Assembly: GCF_009296175.1 (NCBI RefSeq)
Contig: NZ_VOSK01000002.1
Span: 1-64,000 of the forward strand
DNA length: 64,000 nucleotides
Source of the DNA: Microvirga tunisiensis
GTDB taxonomy: Bacteria > Pseudomonadota > Alphaproteobacteria > Rhizobiales > Beijerinckiaceae
Reading direction: 5' to 3'
The translations under genes were made by a program, and so were the position numbers. This document shows positions 47,842 to 54,697 of the stretch, piece after piece (the first letter of the stretch is position 1; each line of letters starts with the position of its first letter). Below the pieces are notes generated by a model. The model did not search any database. It had not been told where the DNA came from and saw nothing but the letters and a program-made list of their open reading frames with translations.

Positions 47842-47857
47842 GTTCTATATAAAGAAC
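47842..47857. promoter_or_regulatory. Palindromic operator candidate, site 2
   Basis: GTTCT-N6-AGAAC with centre ATATAA lies 36 bases before the Lrp/AsnC-type start codon and 2 bases after a TTGACC. It has the same half-sites and spacing as site 1, with centres 174 bases apart. The position fits autoregulation. Confidence 0.5.
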
Positions 47858-47893
47858 ATAACTGGTAAAGCGAAACGCTGCGCAGGTCTGCTG

Positions 47894-48349
47894 ATGGATG
47901 CAATTGATGCCAAGATCTTAGGGTTCCTGCAGGAGGATGCGAGCATCTACGTGGCGGAGCTCGCCCAAAGGGTGAACCTTTCTCAGACGCCGTGCTGGAA
48001 GCGTATCCAGCGGCTGGAGGCGTCCGGGGTCATCAAAAGGCGGGTGGCCCTCGTCGATCCGGAGAAGGTCGGCCTCAGCCTGACGGCTTTCGTGGCCGTG
48101 GAGGCCCACGATCATTCCGAGGCCTGGATGCAGCAGTTCGCGGATTTCGTCACGACGATCCCCGAGGTCATGGAAATCTACCGGATGGCCGGCGACGTGG
48201 ACTACATCCTGCGTGTCGTCGTGCCCGATATGGCGGCCTACGACCTTTTCTATAAGCAGCTCGTCAAGGCGATCCCGCTCAAGAACGTCACATCGAGGTT
48301 CGCGATGGAGCGCATCAAGTCGACGACGGCGTTCGCGTTGCGGGCCTGA
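47894..48349 (+). CDS. Lrp/AsnC-family transcriptional regulator
   Basis: This 151-residue regulator has an N-terminal AsnC-type helix-turn-helix (AIDAKILGFLQEDASIYVAE, VNLSQTPCWKRIQRLEASGV) and a C-terminal RAM/AsnC ligand-binding domain (GLSLTAFVAVEAHDHSEAWM, VPDMAAYDLFYKQL). ATG 47894 gives the canonical MDAIDAKIL start; an upstream GTG-type extension to 47834 lacks similarity and would cover the palindrome. It is divergent from metQ, and both promoters carry the same palindrome, so it probably senses an amino acid or sulfur compound and controls that cluster. Confidence 0.91.
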   Translation: MDAIDAKILGFLQEDASIYVAELAQRVNLSQTPCWKRIQRLEASGVIKRRVALVDPEKVGLSLTAFVAVEAHDHSEAWMQQFADFVTTIPEVMEIYRMAGDVDYILRVVVPDMAAYDLFYKQLVKAIPLKNVTSRFAMERIKSTTAFALRA

Positions 48350-48432
48350 GGGGGAAGGGTACCAACCCATCCTGAGTTTCTGGCTGAAGTCAGAAAGCCA
48401 GGGTTCATCCATCCTGTGTGAATAAATAGTGG

Positions 48433-48522
48433 CGTCATGGCCGGGCCTGTCTCGGCCATCCCGATGCCGTAAAGCGCGTCGCTTCGCCAAGCGAGATCAC
48501 CGGCACAAGGCCGGTGATGACG
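48433..48522. repeat. Three-hairpin REP-type element
   Basis: The outer arms CGTCAT (48433-48438) and ATGACG (48517-48522) enclose three stems: ATGGCCG/CGGCCAT (48437-48459), CGCTT/AAGCG (48480-48493) and TCACCGGC/GCCGGTGA (48497-48517). The GTCATGGCCGGGC...CCGGTGATGACG pattern is a dispersed repeat in many Hyphomicrobiales (recalled, not checked). It lies between the converging Lrp/AsnC and GntR genes and may end both transcripts. Confidence 0.7.
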
Positions 48523-48548
48523 AAAAAGGTGAATGCCCGGTCGTCCCC

Positions 48549-49229
48549 TTAAGAACTGAACAGCTCCGGATGCTCGATCTCGACCCGGGGCAGGGCGCGC
48601 AGGATCTCCGTGAGATGCCGGCGCATCGCCTCGGCGGCCGCCTCCTCGTCGCGAACATCGATGGCGGCCATGATGGCACGGTGCTGATCGATCAGCGGCA
48701 GCATCGCCTCCGGTCCGGGGAGGGTGAGCTGACATACCCGATCCATGTGGGCCTTGATGTCCTGAACGGCCTCCCAAGCCAGGGGGCACCCGGCGCCCTC
48801 GGCCAGCGCGATATGGAAAAGCTCATCGTAACGCTGGAAGGCATCGTGGTCGTCCCGCCGGGCGGCCTGATCCTGCATCGCCAGGAGATCGTTGATCCGC
48901 TCACGGCTCTGCTGGTCGAAGGACGAGCAGGCGCGGCGCACGACCGCCGTCTCGATCGCCTCCCTGACGAACCGGGCCTCCATCATCTTCCGCACTGAGA
49001 TCTTGACCACCGTGGTGCCGCGCTGGGGCTGGATTTCCACCAGACGCGTTCGCGCCAGGCCGATCAGCGCCTCCCGAACCGGCTGCCGTGAAACTCCGTG
49101 GCGCTCGGCGATATCCTGCTCCGAGAGCCGGCTCCCCGGCGGAAGCTCCAAGGCGATGATCAGGCGGCGCAACTCGCTCTCGATGCGCTGGGCGGCTGAG
49201 CCATGGCCGACAGGGAAGGGCGTGTTCAC
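48549..49229 (-). CDS. GntR-family (FCD) transcriptional regulator
   Basis: This regulator of 226 residues has an N-terminal GntR winged helix (IESELRRLIIALELPPGSRL, SEQDIAERHGVSRQPVREAL) and a C-terminal FCD helical effector domain (about 85-215) with metal-type ligands spread through RREAIETAVVRRAC-like and DQHRAIMAAIDVRDEEAAAE segments. The start is GTG 49229. It is divergent from the TRAP transporter and kdu genes. Regulators of this type control hexuronate catabolism in many proteobacteria, so it probably responds to a uronate breakdown product (inference). Confidence 0.9.
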   Translation of the reverse strand: MNTPFPVGHGSAAQRIESELRRLIIALELPPGSRLSEQDIAERHGVSRQPVREALIGLARTRLVEIQPQRGTTVVKISVRKMMEARFVREAIETAVVRRACSSFDQQSRERINDLLAMQDQAARRDDHDAFQRYDELFHIALAEGAGCPLAWEAVQDIKAHMDRVCQLTLPGPEAMLPLIDQHRAIMAAIDVRDEEAAAEAMRRHLTEILRALPRVEIEHPELFSS

Positions 49230-49270
49230 GGCGTTCTCATTCTTTTGGCGGGTTGCGTAACATATAAGTG

Positions 49271-49283
49271 CATACTACCATAC
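49271..49283. promoter_or_regulatory. Possible GntR operator
   Basis: CATACTACCATAC contains the repeated unit ATAC-TACC-ATAC in the 190-base region between the GntR gene and the TRAP operon. FCD regulators often bind short A/T-flanked sites with GTA/TAC cores. It is a single weak candidate seen by eye. Confidence 0.25.
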
Positions 49284-49422
49284 AATCGTCGACCAGGTAA
49301 GCCGCGGCAAGCAGCGTCTGGTCCCGTCCCGATGGGTCGCATGGACTCGGGGCGCCGGACAAGCCGGCTGAAGGTCTGGTTTGAAACTATAAAGCACCTG
49401 AGGAAGCCTAAGGAGGAACATG

Positions 49423-50403
49423 ATGTTGACCAGGAGAACTCTCGCCGCAACCGCTCTCGGCGTGTGGGCGGCCTTCATGAGTGGCACAGCAAGCGCCCAA
49501 ACGACACTGCGCTCGGCCGATATCCACCCGGATGGATATCCCACCGTCGAAGCCGTCAAGTATTTCGGCTCCCTGCTCGAAAAGAAGACCAATGGCCGAT
49601 ACAAGGTGCAGGTCTTCCACTCCGCGCAGCTGGGTCAGGAAAAGGATACGATCGAGCAGACCCGTTTCGGCGTGATCGACCTGAACCGGATCAACATGGG
49701 CCCGTTCAACAATCTCATCCCCGAGACGTTGGTCCCGTCGCTGCCCTTCATCTTCCGGTCGGTCGACCATATGCGCAAGACCATGGATGGTCCCGTCGGC
49801 GATCAGATCCTGAAGGCGTTCGAGCCCCATGGACTCGTGGCGCTGGCCTTCTACGATTCGGGCGCGCGCTCGTTCTACAATTCAAAGCGTGCCATCAACA
49901 CGCCTGCGGATCTCAAGGGCATGAAGGTGCGCGTGATCCAGTCCGACCTGTTCCTCGACATGGTGAACGCGCTCGGTGCCAATGCGACGCCGATGCCTCC
50001 GGGTGAGGTCTATTCCGCACTCCAGACCGGCGTCGTCGACGGAGCCGAGAACAACTGGCCGAGCTACGATTCCTTCCGCCATTTCGAAGTGGCGAAATAC
50101 TACTCGCTGACCGAGCATTCCATGTCGCCGGAAGTGCTGGTGATGTCGAAGAAGAGCTTCGACAAGCTCTCACCGGAAGACCAGAAGGCGGTACGCGAAA
50201 CGGCGAAGGAATCCGTCGCGAAGATGCGTGAGCTCTGGGAAGCCCGCGAGAAGGAAGCCGAGAAGAAGATCCGGGCGAGCGGCAGCCAGATCAACAATGT
50301 CGACAAGCAGCCCTTCATCGACGCGATGAAGCCCGTCTACGAGAAATATGCCAAGGATGCGAAGGTGAAGGAGCTCGTCTCCCGCATTCAGGCCATGAAC
50401 TGA
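49423..50403 (+). CDS. TRAP transporter substrate-binding protein (DctP family)
   Basis: This periplasmic binding protein of about 326 residues has a signal peptide with twin Arg (LTRRTLAATALGVWAAFMSG, cleavage after ASA). The DctP core follows (LRSADIHPDGYPTVEAVKYF, GMKVRVIQSDLFLDMVNALG, with the conserved Arg that grips a carboxylate, and SALQTGVVDGAENNWPSYDS). AAGGAGG is 3 bases from ATG 49420 and 6 from ATG 49423, so the latter is preferred. As the first gene before the kdu genes, it probably captures unsaturated or ordinary uronates. A strong hairpin follows it. Confidence 0.93.
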   Translation: MLTRRTLAATALGVWAAFMSGTASAQTTLRSADIHPDGYPTVEAVKYFGSLLEKKTNGRYKVQVFHSAQLGQEKDTIEQTRFGVIDLNRINMGPFNNLIPETLVPSLPFIFRSVDHMRKTMDGPVGDQILKAFEPHGLVALAFYDSGARSFYNSKRAINTPADLKGMKVRVIQSDLFLDMVNALGANATPMPPGEVYSALQTGVVDGAENNWPSYDSFRHFEVAKYYSLTEHSMSPEVLVMSKKSFDKLSPEDQKAVRETAKESVAKMRELWEAREKEAEKKIRASGSQINNVDKQPFIDAMKPVYEKYAKDAKVKELVSRIQAMN

Positions 50404-50425
50404 GCCATATCAGGCTGATGGATTA

Positions 50426-50449
50426 ACGGACCGGCTCCGGCCGGTCCGT
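50426..50449 (+). terminator. Intra-operon hairpin after the TRAP binding protein
   Basis: ACGGACCGGC (50426-50435) and GCCGGTCCGT (50440-50449) form a perfect 10-bp stem with loop TCCG, followed by CTCTT. As with rhaS, it lies right after the binding-protein gene and probably lowers expression of the permease genes or protects the upstream mRNA. Confidence 0.65.
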
Positions 50450-50476
50450 CTCTTGCCTCATTGGAGACCTTTACCG

Positions 50477-51016
50477 ATGCGCGCTGAACTTGCCGCGCTA
50501 TCCCGCATCCTCGCCGTCGTGAACCGGACGGCTCTCTGGATCGCCGGGATCGGCCTTATCCTCATGACCCTCTTCGTCGCCTGGCAGGTGTTCGGCCGTT
50601 ATGTGCTGAACCAGTCGCCGAGCTGGACGGAGCCCGCCTCCCTGCTCCTCATGAGCTGGTTCATCCTGCTGGGATCCGCCGTCGGTGTGCGCGACGGCAA
50701 CCACCTCGGCTTCGAGATCGCCCTTCATTATGCCCCACAAGGCCTGCGCCAGACCATGCTCGCCGTCACCGAGGTGCTGGTGTTCATCTTCGGCGGCGCC
50801 ATGGCCTGGTACGGCACGGCGCTCGCGGTGGAGACCTGGTCCGCCGCGATGCCTGGCCTGCCGATCCCGCAGGGGTTCGATTATGTGCCGCTTGCTGTCG
50901 GCGGCGTGTTGATTGCTCTCTTTTCCCTCGAAAAGCTCGTTCGTCTCCTGCTTGTCGGAGACGATGCGCCCATGGTGCGCGTGGACGAGCCTCATCTCGT
51001 TGCCGTGAAGGATTGA
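50477..51016 (+). CDS. TRAP transporter small permease (DctQ family)
   Basis: This membrane protein of 179 residues has four hydrophobic helices (about 22-42, 55-72, 92-112 and 132-155). The DctQ family pattern is WQVFGRYVLNQSPSWTEPAS and GVRDGNHLGFEIALHYAP. It bridges the binding protein and the large permease. ATG 50477 behind GGAGAC was preferred to 50453, which would overlap the hairpin region more closely. Confidence 0.91.
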   Translation: MRAELAALSRILAVVNRTALWIAGIGLILMTLFVAWQVFGRYVLNQSPSWTEPASLLLMSWFILLGSAVGVRDGNHLGFEIALHYAPQGLRQTMLAVTEVLVFIFGGAMAWYGTALAVETWSAAMPGLPIPQGFDYVPLAVGGVLIALFSLEKLVRLLLVGDDAPMVRVDEPHLVAVKD

Positions 51017-51020
51017 GACA

Positions 51021-52301
51021 ATGGAGATCTGGGTTCTCTTCGGCGTCTTCACGCTCCTGCTCATCATCGGCACGCCGGTTGCGTTCTGTCTGGGCATCGC
51101 ATCGCTGGCGACCGTGCTCTACATGCAGCTGCCGCCCCTCGTGGTGTTCCAGCAGATCAACTCCGGCATGAACGCCTTCGCCATGATGGCGATCCCGTTC
51201 TTCATCTATGCGGGCGATCTGATGATGCGCGGCGGCATCGCCGATCGCCTGATCCGGCTGGCTGCGGGTTTCGTCGGCCATCTGCGTGGCGGTCTTGGGC
51301 AGGTGAACGTGGTGGCCTCCACGCTCTTCGGCGGCATTTCCGGCTCGGCCATTGCGGATGCTTCGGCCATCGGCGGCATCATGATCCCGCAGATGGAAAA
51401 GCGGGGCTACGCCAAGGATTATAGCGTCAACGTGACGGTGAACGCGGCGATCATCGCGCTTTTGATCCCGCCGTCCCACAACATGATCATCTATTCGATC
51501 GCGGCCGGCGGCACGATCTCGGTGGCGGACCTGTTCACGGCCGGTGTCGTTCCGGGCTTCCTTTTGGCTGCCGCTCTCATGATCACCGCCTATGTGGTGG
51601 CCGTGCGCCGCGGGTATCCTGCCGATCCGTTTCCCGGTTTCCGGATGCTGGCCTATTTCTTCGTTTCGGCCGTGCCCGGCATCCTGCTGATCTTCATCAT
51701 CTTCGGCGGCGTTCGCTCAGGGATCTTCACGGCAACGGAGAGTTCGTGCATCGCCGTCGTCTATGCCTTGCTCGTCACGCTCTTCGTGTATCGCGAGATG
51801 AACTGGGAGAGCTTCGTCGAGGCGACGCTCGGGGCCGTGCGCACCACGGCCATGGTCCTGCTCGTCATCGGGACCGCCAGCGCCTTCGGCTGGCTCATGG
51901 CCTTCCTGCAGGTTCCGCAGGCGACCATCGCCCTCATGAAGACCGTGTCCGACAACCCCATCGTCGTGCTGCTGCTCATCAACGTGATCCTGCTGGTGCT
52001 CGGCACCTTCATGGACATGGCGCCGATGATCATCATCTGCACGCCGATCTTCCTGCCCGTGATCAAGGCCTTCGGCATCGACCCGGTTCATTTCGGCGTG
52101 ATCCTGATCCTCAATGCGGGCATCGGCCTCAACACGCCGCCGGTGGGCTCGGTGCTCTTCGTCGGTTGCGCGGTCGGAAAGATCACCATCGGCGAGGCCA
52201 TGAAGACCATCTGGCCGTTCCTGGGCGCAAGCATCGCCGTGCTGCTGCTCGTCACCTACATTCCCGGCCTGTCGCTCTGGCTTCCGGCCCTGTTCCGCTG
52301 A
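51021..52301 (+). CDS. TRAP transporter large permease (DctM family)
   Basis: This 426-residue integral membrane protein has about twelve helices and is the transporting subunit driven by a sodium or proton gradient. Family marks are IPFFIYAGDLMMRGGIADRL, GGISGSAIADASAIGGIMIP and the C-terminal GIGLNTPPVGSVLFVGCAVG. It starts 4 bases after the small permease. Together the three genes form a complete TRAP system for an organic acid, probably a uronate. Confidence 0.94.
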   Translation: MEIWVLFGVFTLLLIIGTPVAFCLGIASLATVLYMQLPPLVVFQQINSGMNAFAMMAIPFFIYAGDLMMRGGIADRLIRLAAGFVGHLRGGLGQVNVVASTLFGGISGSAIADASAIGGIMIPQMEKRGYAKDYSVNVTVNAAIIALLIPPSHNMIIYSIAAGGTISVADLFTAGVVPGFLLAAALMITAYVVAVRRGYPADPFPGFRMLAYFFVSAVPGILLIFIIFGGVRSGIFTATESSCIAVVYALLVTLFVYREMNWESFVEATLGAVRTTAMVLLVIGTASAFGWLMAFLQVPQATIALMKTVSDNPIVVLLLINVILLVLGTFMDMAPMIIICTPIFLPVIKAFGIDPVHFGVILILNAGIGLNTPPVGSVLFVGCAVGKITIGEAMKTIWPFLGASIAVLLLVTYIPGLSLWLPALFR

Positions 52302-52325
52302 TCCATCGCATTCAAAGAGGTAATG

Positions 52326-53162
52326 ATGACCATCGAAATCCGGCAGGTTTGCCATCCTGAGGCCGTGCGCCATTTCAGTTCGGCCGAACTGCGCCGCCAT
52401 TTCCTGATCGAGACGCTGTTCGTACCTGGCGAGGTCAAGCTGACCTACAGCCATATCGACCGGCTGGTAGTCGGCGGCGTGACGCCGACCTCCGGGGCGA
52501 TCAAGCTGGAATCGCACAAGCAGATCGGCTCGCCGAACTTCCTCGACCAAAGGGAACTCGGCGTCGTCAACCTCGGCGGGCCCGGGCGCGTCCACACGGA
52601 TGGAGAGGTTCACAATCTTGAGCCTCGTGATGCTCTCTATGTCGCCATGGGCACGAAGGAGGTCCGCTTCGAGAGCCTCGACGCAGGCACTCCAGCGAAG
52701 TTCTACCTCGTCAGCACGCCGGCGCATGCCCGCTTCGAGACGGTGAAGATCGGCCTTGACCGGGCCCGTCGGGTCGATCTCGGCGATGCCGCGAACGGAA
52801 ACGTCCGCACGATCTTCCAGATGATTCATCCGGAGGTGTGCCGCTCCGCTCAGCTCGTTCTCGGCATGACGCAGCTGAAGCCCGGCAGCATGTGGAACAC
52901 CATGCCGGCTCACCTGCACGATCGCCGCTCCGAGGTCTATGTCTACTTCGACATGCAGCCCGATACTCGCGTCTTCCACTTCATGGGCGAGCCGGACGAG
53001 ACGAAGCACCTCGTCGTCGGCAATGAGCAGGCGATCCTGTCTCCCGGCTGGTCGATCCATTCCGGCGTCGGCACCAGCAACTACACCTTCGTCTGGGCGA
53101 TGGGCGGCGACAACCAGGACTTCACGGACATGGACATGGTGCCCATGGACGCGCTGCGGTGA
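52326..53162 (+). CDS. kduI: 5-dehydro-4-deoxy-D-glucuronate isomerase
   Basis: KduI isomerises 4-deoxy-L-threo-5-hexosulose uronate to 3-deoxy-D-glycero-2,5-hexodiulosonate in pectin and alginate-type uronate breakdown. The 278-residue bicupin carries the zinc site in MPAHLHDRRSEVYVYFDM (His, His, Glu) with the last His in WSIHSGVGTSNY. TPTSGAIKLES and SPNFLDQRELGVVNLGGPG are also typical. ATG 52323 is an alternative; GAGG is too close to it. It lies 24 bases after the TRAP permease gene. Confidence 0.95.
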   Translation: MTIEIRQVCHPEAVRHFSSAELRRHFLIETLFVPGEVKLTYSHIDRLVVGGVTPTSGAIKLESHKQIGSPNFLDQRELGVVNLGGPGRVHTDGEVHNLEPRDALYVAMGTKEVRFESLDAGTPAKFYLVSTPAHARFETVKIGLDRARRVDLGDAANGNVRTIFQMIHPEVCRSAQLVLGMTQLKPGSMWNTMPAHLHDRRSEVYVYFDMQPDTRVFHFMGEPDETKHLVVGNEQAILSPGWSIHSGVGTSNYTFVWAMGGDNQDFTDMDMVPMDALR

Positions 53163-53172
53163 GGGGGTTGCG

Positions 53173-53931
53173 ATGACATTCTCTCTCGATCTGAGCGGCA
53201 AGACCGCCATTGTGACCGGGGCTAATACGGGGCTCGGTCAGGCGATCGCGGTGGCGCTGGCGCAAGCCGGTGCTGCCATCGTCGCCGTCGGGCGCTCATC
53301 CATGGAAGAGACCGAGCGCCTGTGCCGCGACACGGGTGCAGCTTTTCATGCCGTGCAGGCGGATCTGTCGAGCCTGGAGCCGATCGAACGGATCGTCAGC
53401 GAGGCTGCATCGGTCAGCGGCCGGATCGACATTCTGGTCAACAATGCCGGAATCATCCGCCGCGCGGATGCCATCGCGTTCACGGAAAAGGATTGGGACG
53501 ACGTGATGAACGTCAACCTCAAGTCCACCTTCTTCCTGTCTCAGGCCGTGGCGCGCACCATGCTGGCGGATGAGGGCGGCGGCAAGATCATCAACATCGC
53601 CTCGCTCCTGTCCTTCCAGGGAGGCATCCGCATTCCCTCCTACACGGCGAGCAAGAGCGGTCTTGCCGGCCTCACGCGATTGCTGGCCTGCGAGTGGGCC
53701 GCCAAGGGCATCAATGTGAATGCCATCGCGCCCGGCTACTTCGTGACCAACAACACCGAGGCGCTCCGCAACGACCCGAAGCGAAGCAGCGAAATTCTTG
53801 GACGAATCCCGGCCGGTCGCTGGGGCGATCCGACAGACCTCGGCGGCGCTGCCGTCTTCCTGGCATCACCTGCGGCGAACTACATCCACGGCGTCGTCCT
53901 GCCGGTCGACGGTGGATGGCTTGCCCGCTGA
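53173..53931 (+). CDS. kduD: 2-deoxy-D-gluconate 3-dehydrogenase
   Basis: KduD is an NAD(P)-dependent SDR that reduces the KduI product to 2-keto-3-deoxygluconate. The 252-residue protein has the nucleotide loop TGANTGLGQAIAVALAQAGA, NNAGIIRRADA, a catalytic Ser in IASLLSFQGG, YTASKSG as YxxxK, and the family end VFLASPAANYIHGVVLPVDG. GAGGGGG precedes ATG 53173, 10 bases after kduI. Nothing in the window encodes the next enzymes (KDG kinase and KDPG aldolase). Confidence 0.94.
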   Translation: MTFSLDLSGKTAIVTGANTGLGQAIAVALAQAGAAIVAVGRSSMEETERLCRDTGAAFHAVQADLSSLEPIERIVSEAASVSGRIDILVNNAGIIRRADAIAFTEKDWDDVMNVNLKSTFFLSQAVARTMLADEGGGKIINIASLLSFQGGIRIPSYTASKSGLAGLTRLLACEWAAKGINVNAIAPGYFVTNNTEALRNDPKRSSEILGRIPAGRWGDPTDLGGAAVFLASPAANYIHGVVLPVDGGWLAR

Positions 53932-53949
53932 AATCTTTCCGGAGGAACC

Positions 53950-54288
53950 ATGAACCGTATCAATCAGCCTTTCGCCTTTGACAGCAACATCGACTGGGAG
54001 CCCGCAGGCGAGGGCGTCCGCCGCAAAATCCTCACCTACAATTCTGAGGTGATGATGGTGCGTGTGGCCTTCCAGGCTGGAGCCGTGGGTACCCCTCACT
54101 CGCATCCCCATATCCAGTGCAGCCTCGTCGAGGCCGGTGTCTTCGACGTGACCATTGCCGGTCGTACCGAACGTCTCAAGCAGGGCGACAGCTTCCTCGT
54201 CCCACCGAATGCCGTCCATGGGGCCGTTGCCATCGAGGCAGGAGTGCTGCTCGATGTCTTCACTCCCATGCGCGAAGACTTCGTCTGA
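53950..54288 (+). CDS. kdgF: KdgF-type cupin, unsaturated uronate lineariser
   Basis: This small cupin of 112 residues is matched by eye to KdgF, which opens 4,5-unsaturated uronate monomers to the linear keto acid used by KduI. The metal site is in GTPHSHPHIQCSLVEAG (His-His-Gln type), with a late His in PPNAVHGAVAIEAGVLLDVF. VRRKILTYNSEVMMVRVAF and the ending TPMREDF are characteristic. GGAGG lies before the ATG, 18 bases after kduD. It completes a kduI-kduD-kdgF set, so the imported substrate is probably an unsaturated uronate or short oligouronide. Confidence 0.87.
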   Translation: MNRINQPFAFDSNIDWEPAGEGVRRKILTYNSEVMMVRVAFQAGAVGTPHSHPHIQCSLVEAGVFDVTIAGRTERLKQGDSFLVPPNAVHGAVAIEAGVLLDVFTPMREDFV

Positions 54289-54568
54289 TTTCGACTCTGA
54301 GACCTCCGATCATTGCTCACACCGCAAGCCGCAGTACGAGTGATTGCGGCTTGTTCCGCTATGGGCTCACGAGCTCTCTGGCGACAGGCGTGCCGTAGCG
54401 TAATATGCGTGGAGCCGAGACCCCCGGCCAACTGCGGTTTCCTTCGCCAAATTCTGCACTGTAAGAGCGAGCAATAGAGGTAAACCCACCGACTCCGAAG
54501 CGGCGCGCAGTTTAGTTATAATATTGCGGTTTACGTTAACCGAGCCGCCACAAAATTCTCCCCCTCTC

Positions 54569-54593
54569 GGAACTCTGACCCTTGAAATGCGTT
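54569..54593 (+). promoter_or_regulatory. EcfG-type (general stress response) promoter
   Basis: GGAAC (54569-54573), 16 bases, then CGTT (54590-54593) matches the GGAAC-N16/17-CGTT consensus of EcfG sigma-factor promoters in alphaproteobacteria. It lies 105 bases before the poly-HAMP kinase start in a 409-base intergenic region (54289-54697). A CCCAGG/CCTGGG hairpin (54657-54677) lies between. The match is exact; activity is inferred. Confidence 0.6.
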
Positions 54594-54697
54594 AAACGGG
54601 GTCGAATTCCATCTGAAGACGAACACAATAGCTTTTGGGACGTCGGCACATGGGGACCCAGGTAGAGTAAGCCTGGGACAGCGTAACGGGGGGCCTT

